From: an uncultured Pirellula sp.
GTDB lineage: Bacteria; Planctomycetota; Planctomycetia; Pirellulales; Pirellulaceae
Reading direction: 5' to 3'
Length of the DNA: 64,000 nt
NCBI GenBank assembly: GCA_903858115.1
Contig: CAIOHR010000242.1
Coordinates: 124,001 to 188,000, forward strand
The notes below the pieces were generated by a model that saw only the letters and a program-made list of their open reading frames with translations, was not told where the DNA came from and did no database searches. Shown here one piece after another: positions 16,705-25,863 of the stretch (its first letter is position 1; every line of letters starts with the position of its first letter). The position numbers were made by a program, and so were the translations under genes.

Positions 16705-17883
16705 TCAACCATCGATGCGATATGAAACAATCCCGTAACCTGCAATTTCCAAATTGATTATTGAGTCGCGAATCATCACCTCGCTTCCGTTTTCGATCTC
16801 GCGGGCCTGAGTTGAGACCGAACTTGGATTTAAGAGCCGCAACTTTGCAACAGATTTCTCTGGCCTCGCGTTGGCAACAAATACGTATAGCGAGTTGCCG
16901 TAGCGTTTACACATGACATCGAGAGGTGGCTTTTCCAAATCCGATTCAATGGCTACCACATTCAAGAGGCTCGGAGAATTGAGGACGGGTGCGAGTTCTG
17001 TAATCTGGCGGTTCAAACGCGTGACTGCCTCCAGGAGTTCCGGATCATCCAGTAGGGAAGCTTCTATAAAGTTCGGTTCGAATTGATGCACGAAGTAGAT
17101 AATGCCGCGGGATCCCTTGATCAAAGACATCCACACTTCAGATCGAATCTGCTGGGGCGTGGGTTTCACCGAGGTGTTACTTATGCGACTGCATTCAATA
17201 CAGTTCCAAACGATCTTCTCGTCATTTGACCATTGTCTGAGTCGATCAACGCCGCGCGGAACGAACTCAAGCTTGCCAGCCACTTCTTGTTTATCATGCA
17301 CCGCAGGATAAATGTCGAAGGAGACGATGTCGCTACCCTTGATGTACAAGGGGTAATCCTCTGGATGATTTCGTCGAACTCCACGACCAATGTAGTTGTC
17401 GTAAGCGACCCCCTGCCCGAGGTTTAATAGAACCGGTCGCGTCGAGTCTCGCTCGCGAATTTTCTGATAATCTTTTACTATGACGCTTGGATCGATAGGT
17501 GGTCCGTAGCCGCCTGACTTGAGCGGTTGCGCGTTATCGGGCTCGTCGCCGTGCATCCAGGCAACAATGATGTCTGCATTGGAAGATTTCATTCCCGTTT
17601 CATTTTGCGTGCAGACGACAGGCATCTGAGCTCGCTTTAGATCTACTAACTGCTGTTCTGTGGGGCCATTCCACAATCCGACATAGAGGTTGATACCCGC
17701 TTGCTTATAACGCTTCGCGTTGCGAGGACTCTGTAACCAGACGGCGAGAGGAAAAAACTTTGGATCTCGAGTGATCCCCTGCGTCCATTGGTCGTAAACG
17801 GTCGTAGCTTTCGCCGTATCCTGCGCCGATGTTGTCAGATGGATGCCAAAAATGACAAACAGGAATACAGAAAAACGAAGCAT
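16705..17883 (-). CDS. Secreted TIM-barrel protein, putative glycoside hydrolase
   Basis: 392 residues from ATG 17883 (MLRFSVFLFVIFGIHLTTSAQ), preceded by GGAGA; the upstream in-frame start at 17976 would add a Cys/Pro-rich leader and is rejected. Signal peptide 1-21. The body reads like a (beta/alpha)8 barrel: FPLAVWLQSP, AGINLYVGLWNGP, MPVVCTQN, VAWMHGDEPDN with E114, VLLNLGQG, DIVSFDIYP, VWNCIECSRI with E230, and GIIYFVHQF. Acid residues after strands near E114 and E230 fit the two catalytic glutamates of a retaining hydrolase, but I cannot place it in a GH family. A small beta domain (about 310-392) ends the protein. Probably periplasmic or exported. Next to a PQQ-propeller gene on the same strand, 287 bp apart. 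Confidence 0.72.
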   Translation of the reverse strand: MLRFSVFLFVIFGIHLTTSAQDTAKATTVYDQWTQGITRDPKFFPLAVWLQSPRNAKRYKQAGINLYVGLWNGPTEQQLVDLKRAQMPVVCTQNETGMKSSNADIIVAWMHGDEPDNAQPLKSGGYGPPIDPSVIVKDYQKIRERDSTRPVLLNLGQGVAYDNYIGRGVRRNHPEDYPLYIKGSDIVSFDIYPAVHDKQEVAGKLEFVPRGVDRLRQWSNDEKIVWNCIECSRISNTSVKPTPQQIRSEVWMSLIKGSRGIIYFVHQFEPNFIEASLLDDPELLEAVTRLNRQITELAPVLNSPSLLNVVAIESDLEKPPLDVMCKRYGNSLYVFVANARPEKSVAKLRLLNPSSVSTQAREIENGSEVMIRDSIINLEIAGYGIVSYRIDG

Positions 17884-17954
17884 ACATATTTCTCCAGGTT
17901 TTTGCATTTCGAACCGATTCACGCCCGACTCTATTCTAACTAGGCGAGGACAAT

Positions 17955-17981
17955 GTGGGCAACGTGGCGTGGGCAACGTGG
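17955..17981. repeat. Two 13-bp direct repeats
   Basis: GTGGGCAACGTGG occurs at 17955-17967 and 17969-17981, separated by a single C. It lies in the 287-bp spacer between the PQQ-propeller gene's 3' end and the TIM-barrel gene's start. The period of 14 bp does not match a helical turn; it may be a simple duplication or part of a dispersed repeat. Confidence 0.6.
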
Positions 17982-18170
17982 TGACACACCACTCTATAGA
18001 TACAGACTGCCAGCCGTTGGTTCGAGGATACTTTTTGTTGACGGTGATCAGAGGGGACTGCCTATAACATGCCGCAATTCATTGGCACAGGGAGCCGCCG
18101 ATGCCTCCTGCCCGGCGGAGGTAATGATCGACGGAGCGATCCACGACTATGTGAATGACCTCTGAGTAAT

Positions 18171-19502
18171 TTACTCGATGCAGTAGAGGTGCTCTTCGGT
18201 TCGCAAATAGATGGATTTGCCAATGGCGGCTGGGGTTGCAAAGATTGCGTCAGACAACTCGTTTTTGGCTAGGAGCGTAAAGGAATCACCTGGTTGCAAA
18301 ACGTAAGTGATACCTTCTCGATTGGAAATGAAGAGTTTCCCGTCAGCAAACCAGAGAGAGGAGCTAAAGTTGCCACTCAATCGCTCGCGATATTTTTCCT
18401 CTCCAGTCAGGGCGTCAAGACAAGTGAAGACTCCATTGTCGCTGATGAAGTACAAATGGCGATCGACCAACAATGGCGATGGCATTGTCGGTGTACCGCG
18501 AGCGAATCGCCAAGAGACTTCTGGTGTCGGTACATCGGCATACTTGATCGCCAGTATCTGTCCTTTGCCGAAACCGGTAATACAATAGATGTGACCGTTT
18601 CCAACGACAGGGCGTGGCGTCAACGAGAAACCAAGTTGCCCGTATGGCACTTTCCAAAGTTCACTTCCGTTGGTTGGATCGTAACTATAAAGCCAATTGG
18701 ATGCGGCGGAAACTATTTGCTCTTTGCCGCTGACGGTCACGATGACAGGAGTGCCATAAGACTTTTTGAGTTGTGGATTCGTGTGCATCTCTCCCGATCG
18801 ATCTGTCTTCCAAGCGACATTGCCCGTCATTTTGTCGAGCGCAACAATGTATTGTTTATCGCTACCGTCCATGTGAAAGACAACGCAGTTTCCGATGACG
18901 ATCGGCGAGCCGCCTGGTCCGTTCTCGTGCATGACACTGAGTTCTGTGTTTACCCAATCCACTTTTTGGTTAGCGATATCGAGGCAAACTGTACCATAGG
19001 ATCCAAAGTGGCAATAGAGTTTTGTCCCTTCTAGAAATGGGGTCGGCGATGCGTAGCTGTTCAGTTTGTGAACCCATTGAGGATCTTTGACGGTTAACAA
19101 ACTGATGTCATGAAGGAGTTTGCCTGTCTCGCGATCGTAGCAAAGGGCTTTCAACTCCGCTTGCTCGAGCAATGTGAGCGGCTGGTCACCCGTATTTGAT
19201 TTCAACCGCAGAGCGGCAGCCTCCGCACTTGCTGCTGTTTCGATAGCGGTCGTGAGCCAAATCTGGTTTCCTACTAGCACAGGAGACGAATAACCGCGAC
19301 CGATCGTTTTTACTTTCCAGCGAATGTTGGTGGTTTCGTTCCAATGGGTAGGAATCTGCTTCGCATTCGAGATTCCTTGGCCCGAGGGTCCCCGCCATTG
19401 AGGCCATAGAGTATCGATCTCTTCGCCATGCGCGTAAAGGAAATTGAAGCAGCAGAAGCCTGCCAACGAAATGGACCGCGCTATTCGAGTCAATGAAGTC
19501 AT
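18171..19502 (-). CDS. Secreted PQQ-like beta-propeller protein
   Basis: 443 residues. Signal peptide about 1-27 (SISLAGFCCFNFLYAHGEE). The mature protein has repeated propeller blades with the family's signatures: WPQWRGPSGQGIS at the start, SSPVLVGNQIWLTTA, GGSPIVIGNCVVFHMDGSD, YIVALDKMTGNVAWKTDRS, LYSYDPTNGSELWKVPYG, GHIYCITGFG, and FTCLDALTGEEKYRER. This is the PQQ-dependent dehydrogenase-like/BamB-like (quinoprotein repeat) fold, very common in planctomycetes as an exported protein. The catalytic residues of true quinoprotein dehydrogenases are not evident, so it is probably structural or binding rather than an enzyme. Unknown partner. Confidence 0.92.
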   Translation of the reverse strand: MTSLTRIARSISLAGFCCFNFLYAHGEEIDTLWPQWRGPSGQGISNAKQIPTHWNETTNIRWKVKTIGRGYSSPVLVGNQIWLTTAIETAASAEAAALRLKSNTGDQPLTLLEQAELKALCYDRETGKLLHDISLLTVKDPQWVHKLNSYASPTPFLEGTKLYCHFGSYGTVCLDIANQKVDWVNTELSVMHENGPGGSPIVIGNCVVFHMDGSDKQYIVALDKMTGNVAWKTDRSGEMHTNPQLKKSYGTPVIVTVSGKEQIVSAASNWLYSYDPTNGSELWKVPYGQLGFSLTPRPVVGNGHIYCITGFGKGQILAIKYADVPTPEVSWRFARGTPTMPSPLLVDRHLYFISDNGVFTCLDALTGEEKYRERLSGNFSSSLWFADGKLFISNREGITYVLQPGDSFTLLAKNELSDAIFATPAAIGKSIYLRTEEHLYCIE

Positions 19503-20098
19503 ATTTGAGATTTGAGGATCTAAACCATGTTTACGGAAAGCCTACATTGTAAACATCCTGATTGCAGTTGTATCGAGAACACAAAATAAAACGACATTTC
19601 TCCGAGAGATCGCCAGTATTTCGGAAGCCTCAATAACGCGAATCGACCGTAATGGCGTGCTCGAGTTCAGCCATCGGCAGTGCTTTTCTTGAGGTGTTTT
19701 AAGTATGATTTCTTTGTTTTGATGCCTTAAGTACGTACGCGTAGCTGCGCATTTTGAACCGCTTCCAAAATTCGTCCCGAAGTATCGAAGGCCCTCGCTT
19801 CGTTATCGCTGAGCAAGACACGATCTTACTCGCCGCTTTACGTGCGAAGAGCGAGAGGTGCCGAGATGATTTGACATAAAATGCGTCGATATGAAGTCGA
19901 GGCTGTAGCCTTTGTTTTTTCTAGGCTATCTCTGCGTTCTTTTGCGGCTATCGGCTATTTCGGCACAGTTCGACGCCATGTCTCGGGCGGCGATATCAAA
20001 ATGGTAGGCGGAAATATCAAAATGGTATCGCGAACATTGGGCCGTTCGTTTGGAGTAAAATGGGAGGCCCATCCAACGTTACCCTCCCTAAAACGACC
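19503..20098. other. Divergent intergenic region upstream of DUF1553 operon
   Basis: About 600 bp between divergent genes, so it should contain promoters for the PQQ protein (minus) and the DUF1553-DUF1501 pair (plus). No protein gene. The notable element is the pair of 14-bp repeats at 19993-20027, listed separately. No tRNA was recognised. Confidence 0.5.
19993..20027. repeat. Two 14-bp direct repeats 21 bp apart, operator-like
   Basis: ATATCAAAATGGTA occurs at 19993-20006 and again at 20014-20027, a 21-bp period (two helical turns), 71 bp before the ATG of the DUF1553 gene. Identical half-sites on the same face of DNA upstream of an operon are what a dimeric or tandem-binding regulator site looks like. 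No regulator gene is adjacent. Could also be part of a dispersed repeat. Confidence 0.55.
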
Positions 20099-23000
20099 AT
20101 GATCAAGACGATTCGTTCTGTTTCCACTTTCCGCGTTTGGACCACCTTGGTCGCCAGCTTCGCGTGCATGACGTTGTCGACACCAGCGTTCTCGGCAGAG
20201 ATTGATTTCAGTCGAGACATCAAGCCACTGTTGGCGGAGCATTGTTTGAAGTGCCACGGCCCCGACAAAGCAGAAGGAGGGCTGGATCTCAGTCGACGTG
20301 AATCCGCACTGTTGAAAACAGAGAGTGGCGAGTTCGCCATTGTTCCTACCGATCCAGAGCATAGCACCCTTCTCCGGCGCGTATCGAGCCATGATACCGG
20401 CGAACGGATGCCACCACCCGACGAGAAGGCGCTCGATGCAAAACAAATCGCAATGCTACGATCCTGGATCGAGAGGGGGGCGGAATATCAGGAGCATTGG
20501 TCCTTTCGCCAATTGCGGATGCCCAATGTTCCACCCGTCAATCAAGAGAGTTGGGCAAAGAGTCCGATCGATCGTTTTGTGCTTCATGATTTGGAATCGA
20601 AAGGGACTCAACCTTCCCGAGAAGCCAAGCCGCATGTTCTTTTGCGAAGGCTATATCTCGATCTTGTTGGGCTATTGCCAACGCCTAGCGAAGTGGAAGC
20701 CTTTCGAGCCGATCACGCATTGAATGCAGATGCCGCCGTTGAGAAAGTGGTCGACCGGTTGCTGAGCTCCGAGCACTTTGGCGAACGCTGGGGAAGGCAT
20801 TGGCTGGACTTGGCACGCTACGCAGATAGCGATGGATATGAAAAAGATCGCAATCGACCCGATGCATACATTTACCGCGACTGGGTGATTCAAGCATTCA
20901 ATCGCAATATGCCGTTCGATCAATTCACGATCGAGCAATTGGCGGGTGATCAACTTCCCAACGCGACTCCCAATCAACGCATTGCCACCGCCTTCAATCG
21001 ACAGACCCTCACCAACACCGAAGGTGGTTCTGACCAAGAGGAATTTCGGATCGCATCGACATTCGATCGAACCGATACGGTTGGATCGGTTTGGTTGGGA
21101 CTCACCGTGGGTTGTGCCAAGTGCCACACACACAAATACGATCCGATTCCGCACACCGATTATTATCGACTGTTTGCGTTCTTCAACGAAGCGGAGGAAC
21201 AGGCGATCAAGCTTCCTACACGACCGGCCGGCGATCCATCGCAACTCTCCGAATTGGCCGCCGCGCACGAAGAGTTGCAATCGTACTATCGAACGATCTA
21301 TCCCGCAGAACAAAAATGGGAAGCAGAGCAACGCGAGATCATAGAACAAGAATTGAATAAACCGTTGGTTGTTGAGTCACAGGAGTTGGAAATCGAACTC
21401 CATTCCGAGCAAGGGTTAGTGTTTGAGCGACAATCGGATGCGTCGTTCCTCGCTCGCGTTGATAAAGATCGTGAAGATAAAGATCGTGTTGATAAAGAAG
21501 ACGCGACGCCTGACACGGACACATACACGTTGACGCTCAGCAAATTGCCACCGGAGTTGACGGGGCTGCGATTAGAAGTCATACCCGATCAAGGCTTGCC
21601 CAACGGAGGCAGCGGCTTAGCTGCAAATGGAAACTTGGTCGTATCGCACATCGCGGCGCAGATCGTTGATCGCGAAGGTACGGTGGTCCGAGAGTTGCCA
21701 TTGCAAAGGGCCGAGGCGGATTTTGAGCAAAAAGATTTTAAGGCGGCCGATACGATCGCCAAGAAAGTGGATCCCAAGAAAGGTTGGGCTGTGTCCCCCA
21801 AACAAAGCGAGCCTCATTGGCTGCAATGGAGGACCAAGGGACCGACCACATTGCAAGATGGCGAACGGCTTCGGCTCAAAGTGGCTCAAGTGCACGGAAA
21901 GAAGCACTTACTCGGGCGCTTTCGAATCAAAGCGATCACTGGAGACTCACGCGATCTGCATTTGACCAAAGAGGTGATCAATGCATTGAAGATGTACCCA
22001 GAGAAGCGACTCTATGAAACGAGGATGCTATTGTTCGATTTTTATGTGCAACAGGATGACAAAGCCCAATCGCTGATCAAAAACATTGACGCGATTCACA
22101 AAAAATGGGATTCCAGGGTGGTATCGGTTCGCGTTCTGACCGACGCATATACGGAGCGGCCGACGTATCGCTTTGAACGCGGCGATTTTCTTTCCCCTTC
22201 CGAACAAGTTCGGCCAGGTATTCTGACAGCTCTTCAGTCAGGGCATGCCGAAGCGCAGCACTTGCGTCGACTGGATCTGGCGCGTTGGCTTGTTGGACCA
22301 GAGAACAGTTTGACCCCGCGTGTGATTGCCAACCAGTTTTGGTCGAGGTTGTTCGGAGCGGGGATTGTTCGAAGTGTCGGGGATTTTGGCGTACGAGGAG
22401 AGACCCCATCGCATCCAGAGCTTTTGGATTGGCTAGCTGTGACGTACCGTGATACGCTCCGGTGGGACACGAAAGCGTTTTTGAAAACAATCCTTATGTC
22501 TAGAACCTATCGACAATCGTCAACGCATCGTCCCGAAATGGTTGACCTCGATCCCGTGAATCGTTGGTTGTCGCGGCAGAATCGATTGAGAGTGGAAGCG
22601 GAGTTGGTCCGAGATTTGGCGCTCCAAGTTTCCGGCTTGCTATCCAACAAAGTAGGTGGCCCAAGTGTATTCCCTTCGATGCCTCCGGAGTTGGCGAAAC
22701 TGAGTTACAACAATAGCTTCACTTGGACCAACAGCGAAGGAGAAGACCGATATCGTCGCGGGTTGTATACCTTTTTTAAGCGAACGATTCCGCATCCTAC
22801 ATTGATCACGTTCGACTGTCCCGATGCGAATCAAACGTGCGTGAATCGCAACGTATCGAATACACCTATTCAAGCGTTAGCGTTGTTGAACAACGAAAGC
22901 TTTGTCGAAGCGGCGTTGGCATTGGCAAAGAAGATCGTTACGGAGGCTGGTTCTGACAAACAAAAGCTGGAGAAAGCGTTCGAAATCTGTTTGACGCGTG

Positions 23001-23242
23001 GAGCGAGTTCCGATGAGCTTGGCAAGCTGACACGGTTGCTAGAGCGATCGAGGGCCTACTATAAGAATGAAGCAGAAGCAGCCAAGTCTGTTGTTGGCGA
23101 CAAAGGATTGCCGGCGAAAGAGACATCAACGAAAGAGTCATCGGCAAATGGATTGTCGACGATAGAGAATTCCGAGCTTGCGGCTTGGACTGCTACGTTG
23201 CGGGTCTTGATCAACCTCGATGAATTCATAACGAGAGAGTAA
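20099..23242 (+). CDS. PSCyt1-DUF1549-DUF1553 cytochrome-type protein
   Basis: 1047 residues from ATG 20099, which gives a good signal peptide (TTLVASFACMTLSTPAFSA); an earlier ATG at 20060 adds a non-signal leader. Domains: PSCyt1 haem-c domain with C49-x2-C52-H53 (CLKCHGPD), DUF1549 (about 125-400) with a second CxxCH in CAKCHTHKYDPI near residue 339, a charged insert with tandem DKDR repeats near 455-470 and a beta-rich insert (470-620), then DUF1553 (about 700-990; TPRVIANQFWSRLFG, HPELLDWLAV, SNTPIQALALLNN). These large exported proteins are characteristic of planctomycetes and sit beside DUF1501 proteins; function is unproven, redox or polysaccharide related. Its TAA overlaps the DUF1501 ATG (TAATG). 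Confidence 0.95.
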   Translation: MIKTIRSVSTFRVWTTLVASFACMTLSTPAFSAEIDFSRDIKPLLAEHCLKCHGPDKAEGGLDLSRRESALLKTESGEFAIVPTDPEHSTLLRRVSSHDTGERMPPPDEKALDAKQIAMLRSWIERGAEYQEHWSFRQLRMPNVPPVNQESWAKSPIDRFVLHDLESKGTQPSREAKPHVLLRRLYLDLVGLLPTPSEVEAFRADHALNADAAVEKVVDRLLSSEHFGERWGRHWLDLARYADSDGYEKDRNRPDAYIYRDWVIQAFNRNMPFDQFTIEQLAGDQLPNATPNQRIATAFNRQTLTNTEGGSDQEEFRIASTFDRTDTVGSVWLGLTVGCAKCHTHKYDPIPHTDYYRLFAFFNEAEEQAIKLPTRPAGDPSQLSELAAAHEELQSYYRTIYPAEQKWEAEQREIIEQELNKPLVVESQELEIELHSEQGLVFERQSDASFLARVDKDREDKDRVDKEDATPDTDTYTLTLSKLPPELTGLRLEVIPDQGLPNGGSGLAANGNLVVSHIAAQIVDREGTVVRELPLQRAEADFEQKDFKAADTIAKKVDPKKGWAVSPKQSEPHWLQWRTKGPTTLQDGERLRLKVAQVHGKKHLLGRFRIKAITGDSRDLHLTKEVINALKMYPEKRLYETRMLLFDFYVQQDDKAQSLIKNIDAIHKKWDSRVVSVRVLTDAYTERPTYRFERGDFLSPSEQVRPGILTALQSGHAEAQHLRRLDLARWLVGPENSLTPRVIANQFWSRLFGAGIVRSVGDFGVRGETPSHPELLDWLAVTYRDTLRWDTKAFLKTILMSRTYRQSSTHRPEMVDLDPVNRWLSRQNRLRVEAELVRDLALQVSGLLSNKVGGPSVFPSMPPELAKLSYNNSFTWTNSEGEDRYRRGLYTFFKRTIPHPTLITFDCPDANQTCVNRNVSNTPIQALALLNNESFVEAALALAKKIVTEAGSDKQKLEKAFEICLTRGASSDELGKLTRLLERSRAYYKNEAEAAKSVVGDKGLPAKETSTKESSANGLSTIENSELAAWTATLRVLINLDEFITRE
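21468..21500 (+). repeat. 15-bp tandem repeat inside the DUF1553 gene
   Basis: Three imperfect copies of a unit GTTGATAAAGATCGT (third copy diverging) encode the charged stretch VDKDREDKDRVDKED. The frame is kept. It lies in a linker between the DUF1549 and insert regions, a typical place for slippage expansion. Confidence 0.7.
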
Positions 23243-24768
23243 TGAACAGCAAACGATTAGATGCAGCGCAACAACGTTGGCGATTGGCGGAACAGCAGTC
23301 CCGTCGATATTTTTTGGGGAACGCTGGTTATGGTATCGGGGCGACGGCGCTCGCTTCGTTGCTAGCGACGGATGGTTTTAGCGATGAGCAAAATGGTAGC
23401 GATGGAACGGCGGCAGGAACACTGAATCCGCTGCACCCCAAGCCGCCGCACTTCGCGCCGAAGGCCAAGCGATGCATTTTGATTTTTCTCGAAGGTGCTC
23501 CGAGTCAGATCGATCTTTACGATCCGAAGCCGAAACTGAACGAGCTGAATGGCAAACCGTTGCCCGAATCGATGACGAAGAACGTTCGGTTCGCTTTTAT
23601 CAAGAAAGAGTCCGCCGTGTTGCTTGGATCGAAACGCAAGTTTTCGAAGCATGGTCAATGCGGGATGGAGTTCAGCGATTTATTACCGAACATCGCATCG
23701 TGCGCAGACGATATCTTGATGGTGAGATCGATGCACACCGATCAGTTCAATCATCATCCGGCACAGTTATCGTTGTTGGCCGGTCGGCCGTTCTTTGGAT
23801 TGCCCACGATGGGCTCCTGGTTAACGTATGGGCTTGGGAGTGAATCGCAGGACTTGCCAGGCTATGTCGTATTGTCTGCAGGTCGAGGGACGAGTGGCGG
23901 TGCCTCGTTATGGTCGAGTGGTTTCCTGCCATCGATGTATGCAGGAGTGCTCTTTCGCAATCAAGGAGATCCGGTATTGAATTTGGCGAATCCTACAGGA
24001 TTGCCGAGGGAACTGCAACGCGAGGCATTGGATGTTGCGAGCGCGATGAACGCATCGCGGCTTGCGGAGATGAACGATCCGGAGATTGCGAGTCGCATTG
24101 CGGCTTATGAGTTAGCATTTCGGATGCAAAGTGCTGCACCGGAGCTAATCGATCTCAGCGGCGAGACAAAAGAAACGCTCGACGCATACGGCGTCGACCG
24201 TGAAGATCCTGAGATCAAAGCGGATCGCGGAGGTGGCAAGGGGACTTACAAACAGTTCGCAACAAATTGTTTATTAGCGAGGCGGTTGGTCGAGCGCGGC
24301 GTTCGATTCGTGAGTTTGTTTCATGCTTCGTGGGATCATCATTCGAATTTAGACGTGGAACTCACTCACAATTGCGGTATGGCGGACCAACCCGTTGCTG
24401 CCTTGCTCAAGGATTTGAAGCAACGCGGATTGCTGGACGAAACGCTGGTGATCTTTGCGGGCGAGTTTGGAAGGACCCCGTTGGGCGAGAATCGAATGGG
24501 AAGCAAAGACGTTTCGGGTAGAGACCATCATCCGTTTGCTTTTTCATTATGGATGGCAGGTGGAGGAGTCAAAGGTGGGTTGACGTACGGTGCGACCGAC
24601 GAAATCGGATGGTCCGTGATCGACAAGCCTGTCCACATCAACGATTTCCATGCGACGATCCTCAAATTGTTCGGTTTTGACCATCTCAAGCTCACGGTCC
24701 GGAATCAAGGATTAGACGCTAGGTTAACGGGCGTTGCTGGCAGTGTCATCGACGAATGGATCGCGTAA
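23242..24768 (+). CDS. DUF1501 Tat-exported protein
   Basis: 508 residues. A twin-arginine signal is visible: SRRYFLGNAG (20-29) followed by a hydrophobic stretch GIGATALASLLA. The body is the DUF1501 family, related to the alkaline-phosphatase/sulfatase-like fold: CILIFLEGAPSQIDLYDPKP, MHTDQFNHHPAQLSLLAGRP, MGSWLTYGLGS, LVERGVRFVSLFHASWDHHS, and near the end VIFAGEFGRTPLGE, GRDHHPFAFSLWMAGGGVKGG and VHINDFHATILKLFG. It is translationally coupled to the DUF1553 gene (TAATG). The pair is a standard planctomycete exported module of unknown biochemistry; the His/Asp-rich motifs suggest metal binding. Confidence 0.95.
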   Translation: MNSKRLDAAQQRWRLAEQQSRRYFLGNAGYGIGATALASLLATDGFSDEQNGSDGTAAGTLNPLHPKPPHFAPKAKRCILIFLEGAPSQIDLYDPKPKLNELNGKPLPESMTKNVRFAFIKKESAVLLGSKRKFSKHGQCGMEFSDLLPNIASCADDILMVRSMHTDQFNHHPAQLSLLAGRPFFGLPTMGSWLTYGLGSESQDLPGYVVLSAGRGTSGGASLWSSGFLPSMYAGVLFRNQGDPVLNLANPTGLPRELQREALDVASAMNASRLAEMNDPEIASRIAAYELAFRMQSAAPELIDLSGETKETLDAYGVDREDPEIKADRGGGKGTYKQFATNCLLARRLVERGVRFVSLFHASWDHHSNLDVELTHNCGMADQPVAALLKDLKQRGLLDETLVIFAGEFGRTPLGENRMGSKDVSGRDHHPFAFSLWMAGGGVKGGLTYGATDEIGWSVIDKPVHINDFHATILKLFGFDHLKLTVRNQGLDARLTGVAGSVIDEWIA

Positions 24769-24897
24769 TTGCTTTGGCTTTAACTTTTCAATAATTGTCT
24801 TCTGGTTCAACTCATAGGAGACCTCGTGGACATACATGTTTTCTTGCATGGATGTAATGTGGATTCAGCCGACACATGTCGTTGCCTTCTAAGCGTT

Positions 24898-24975
24898 TGC
24901 CATTGTTGGTTCTCAGCCCTGGAGGCCTGGAGGGGCGGAATGGAATAGCCAGGGGTGCTAACCGGTGCCAACCCT
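24898..24975. repeat. Probable dispersed intergenic repeat (CCCTGGAGG type)
   Basis: Around 24911-24965 the sequence CAGCCCTGGAGGCCTGGAGG leads into GGGGCGGAATGGAATAGCCA and GGGGTGCTAACCGGTGCC. I recall this CCCTGGAGGGGCGG...ATAGCCAGGGGTG pattern as a recurrent intergenic family in planctomycete genomes, usually mis-annotated as short peptides (PLAIPFRPSRPPG on the minus strand). Only one full copy is seen here; a partial CCCTCCAGGCC echo occurs near 59860. Confidence 0.45.
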
Positions 24976-25045
24976 CATCATTACCCACATTTTGATTCAA
25001 TCTAGAATTCTAACTCCCTTGAAATCAAACGAAAACCCTGCGATT

Positions 25046-25097
25046 TTCTCCCCCTCGCTCCTTTTAGGGGAGAGGGGGCCGGGGGGTGAGGGGTAGA
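25046..25097. repeat. C/G-rich inverted repeat, dispersed-element-like
   Basis: TCTCCCCCTCGCTCC (25047-25061) is followed after TTTTA by GGGGAGAGGGGGCC (25067-25080), then GGGGGGTGAGGGGT. The arms CCCCCTC and GAGGGGG pair perfectly. The minus strand reads PHPPAPSPLKG, a peptide text familiar from a very widespread intergenic repeat family in bacteria. It could act as a bidirectional terminator between the DUF1501 and rplS genes, whose 3' ends face it. Confidence 0.55.
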
Positions 25098-25259
25098 GTT
25101 GTCAGCAACAAATCTCCGGTTCAGTGATTTGTTTAGACCTTCTAGGCATAGTAAGGCATTGCTGGCGAAGCCAAGAACCCAATCAGAACGCAGGGCAAAA
25201 CCGGACCTGGCGCCCAACGGCTCAGATTGGCCGTCAGGAAAGAACCGCCGGAATCTAAA

Positions 25260-25610
25260 CTAGACGCGACGTTCGGTGAGACGAACCGACTTGCCGGTTC
25301 TGCCACGGAGGAAGTAGAGCTTTGCACGACGAACCACGGAGCGACGCTTCACTTCGATTTTGTCGATGCGTGGGGAGTGGACGGGGAACTTTCGTTCAAC
25401 ACCTTCTCCACCGACGATTCGACGAACGACAAACATTTCACGAGTTCCGGCACCGCTTTTTGCAATGACAGTACCACTAAAGACCTGGATGCGTTCTTTA
25501 GCCCCTTCCTGAATTTTGGTGTGAACGTCGACGGTGTCTCCAATGCCGAACGAATCGACCTTTTCTTTCATGGAAGACTGTTCAACCAATTGGAGCAATC
25601 GCTGGCTCAT
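25260..25610 (-). CDS. rplS: 50S ribosomal protein L19
   Basis: 116 residues from ATG 25610 (MSQRLLQLVEQSSMKEKVDS). Full-length bL19: FGIGDTVDVHTKI, ERIQVFSGTVIA, FVVRRIVGGEGVERKFPVHSPRIDKIEV, and the basic end RRAKLYFLRGRTGKSVRL are diagnostic. L19 sits at the 30S-50S interface. In many bacteria it ends an rpsP-rimM-trmD-rplS operon; here it stands alone, 253 bp downstream of a DUF502 gene on the same strand, so the usual operon is dispersed. An in-frame start at 25694 is ignored because the extra residues are not part of the family. Confidence 0.98.
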   Translation of the reverse strand: MSQRLLQLVEQSSMKEKVDSFGIGDTVDVHTKIQEGAKERIQVFSGTVIAKSGAGTREMFVVRRIVGGEGVERKFPVHSPRIDKIEVKRRSVVRRAKLYFLRGRTGKSVRLTERRV

Positions 25611-25863
25611 GATTTGCAATGACGGAAAAAGGACAAAAGCTATGTAATTTGGAGGCAATATACTGACAACCGAAACGCTTTTTGGGAAGGCCAAAACCTA
25701 GGTTTTTGATCCCCCAGTGAATTGCAGATTTGTTTTGCTGCTTAGGTTTCCCGTAGGTCGGGGGTCCTGCCCGATCCATTTTTTCCTGCTTTCGTCAATC
25801 TAAACACTGGCAAAACGACTTGAAATCCGGGTCATGCCAAATGAGTTTGCTTGGTTTTTTAAG

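Larger units (their letters stand above)
24769..25259. other. Intergenic with two dispersed-repeat-like elements
   Basis: About 490 bp between the DUF1501 stop and the rplS stop. It contains no gene but has a GGAGG-rich segment at about 24898-24975 and a G/C-skewed inverted repeat at 25046-25097, both listed separately. The rest is unremarkable. Confidence 0.5.

Noticed and set aside
20672..21349. 225-codon minus-strand open frame inside the DUF1553 gene
   Set aside because: Antisense of the DUF1549 domain; no independent signal.
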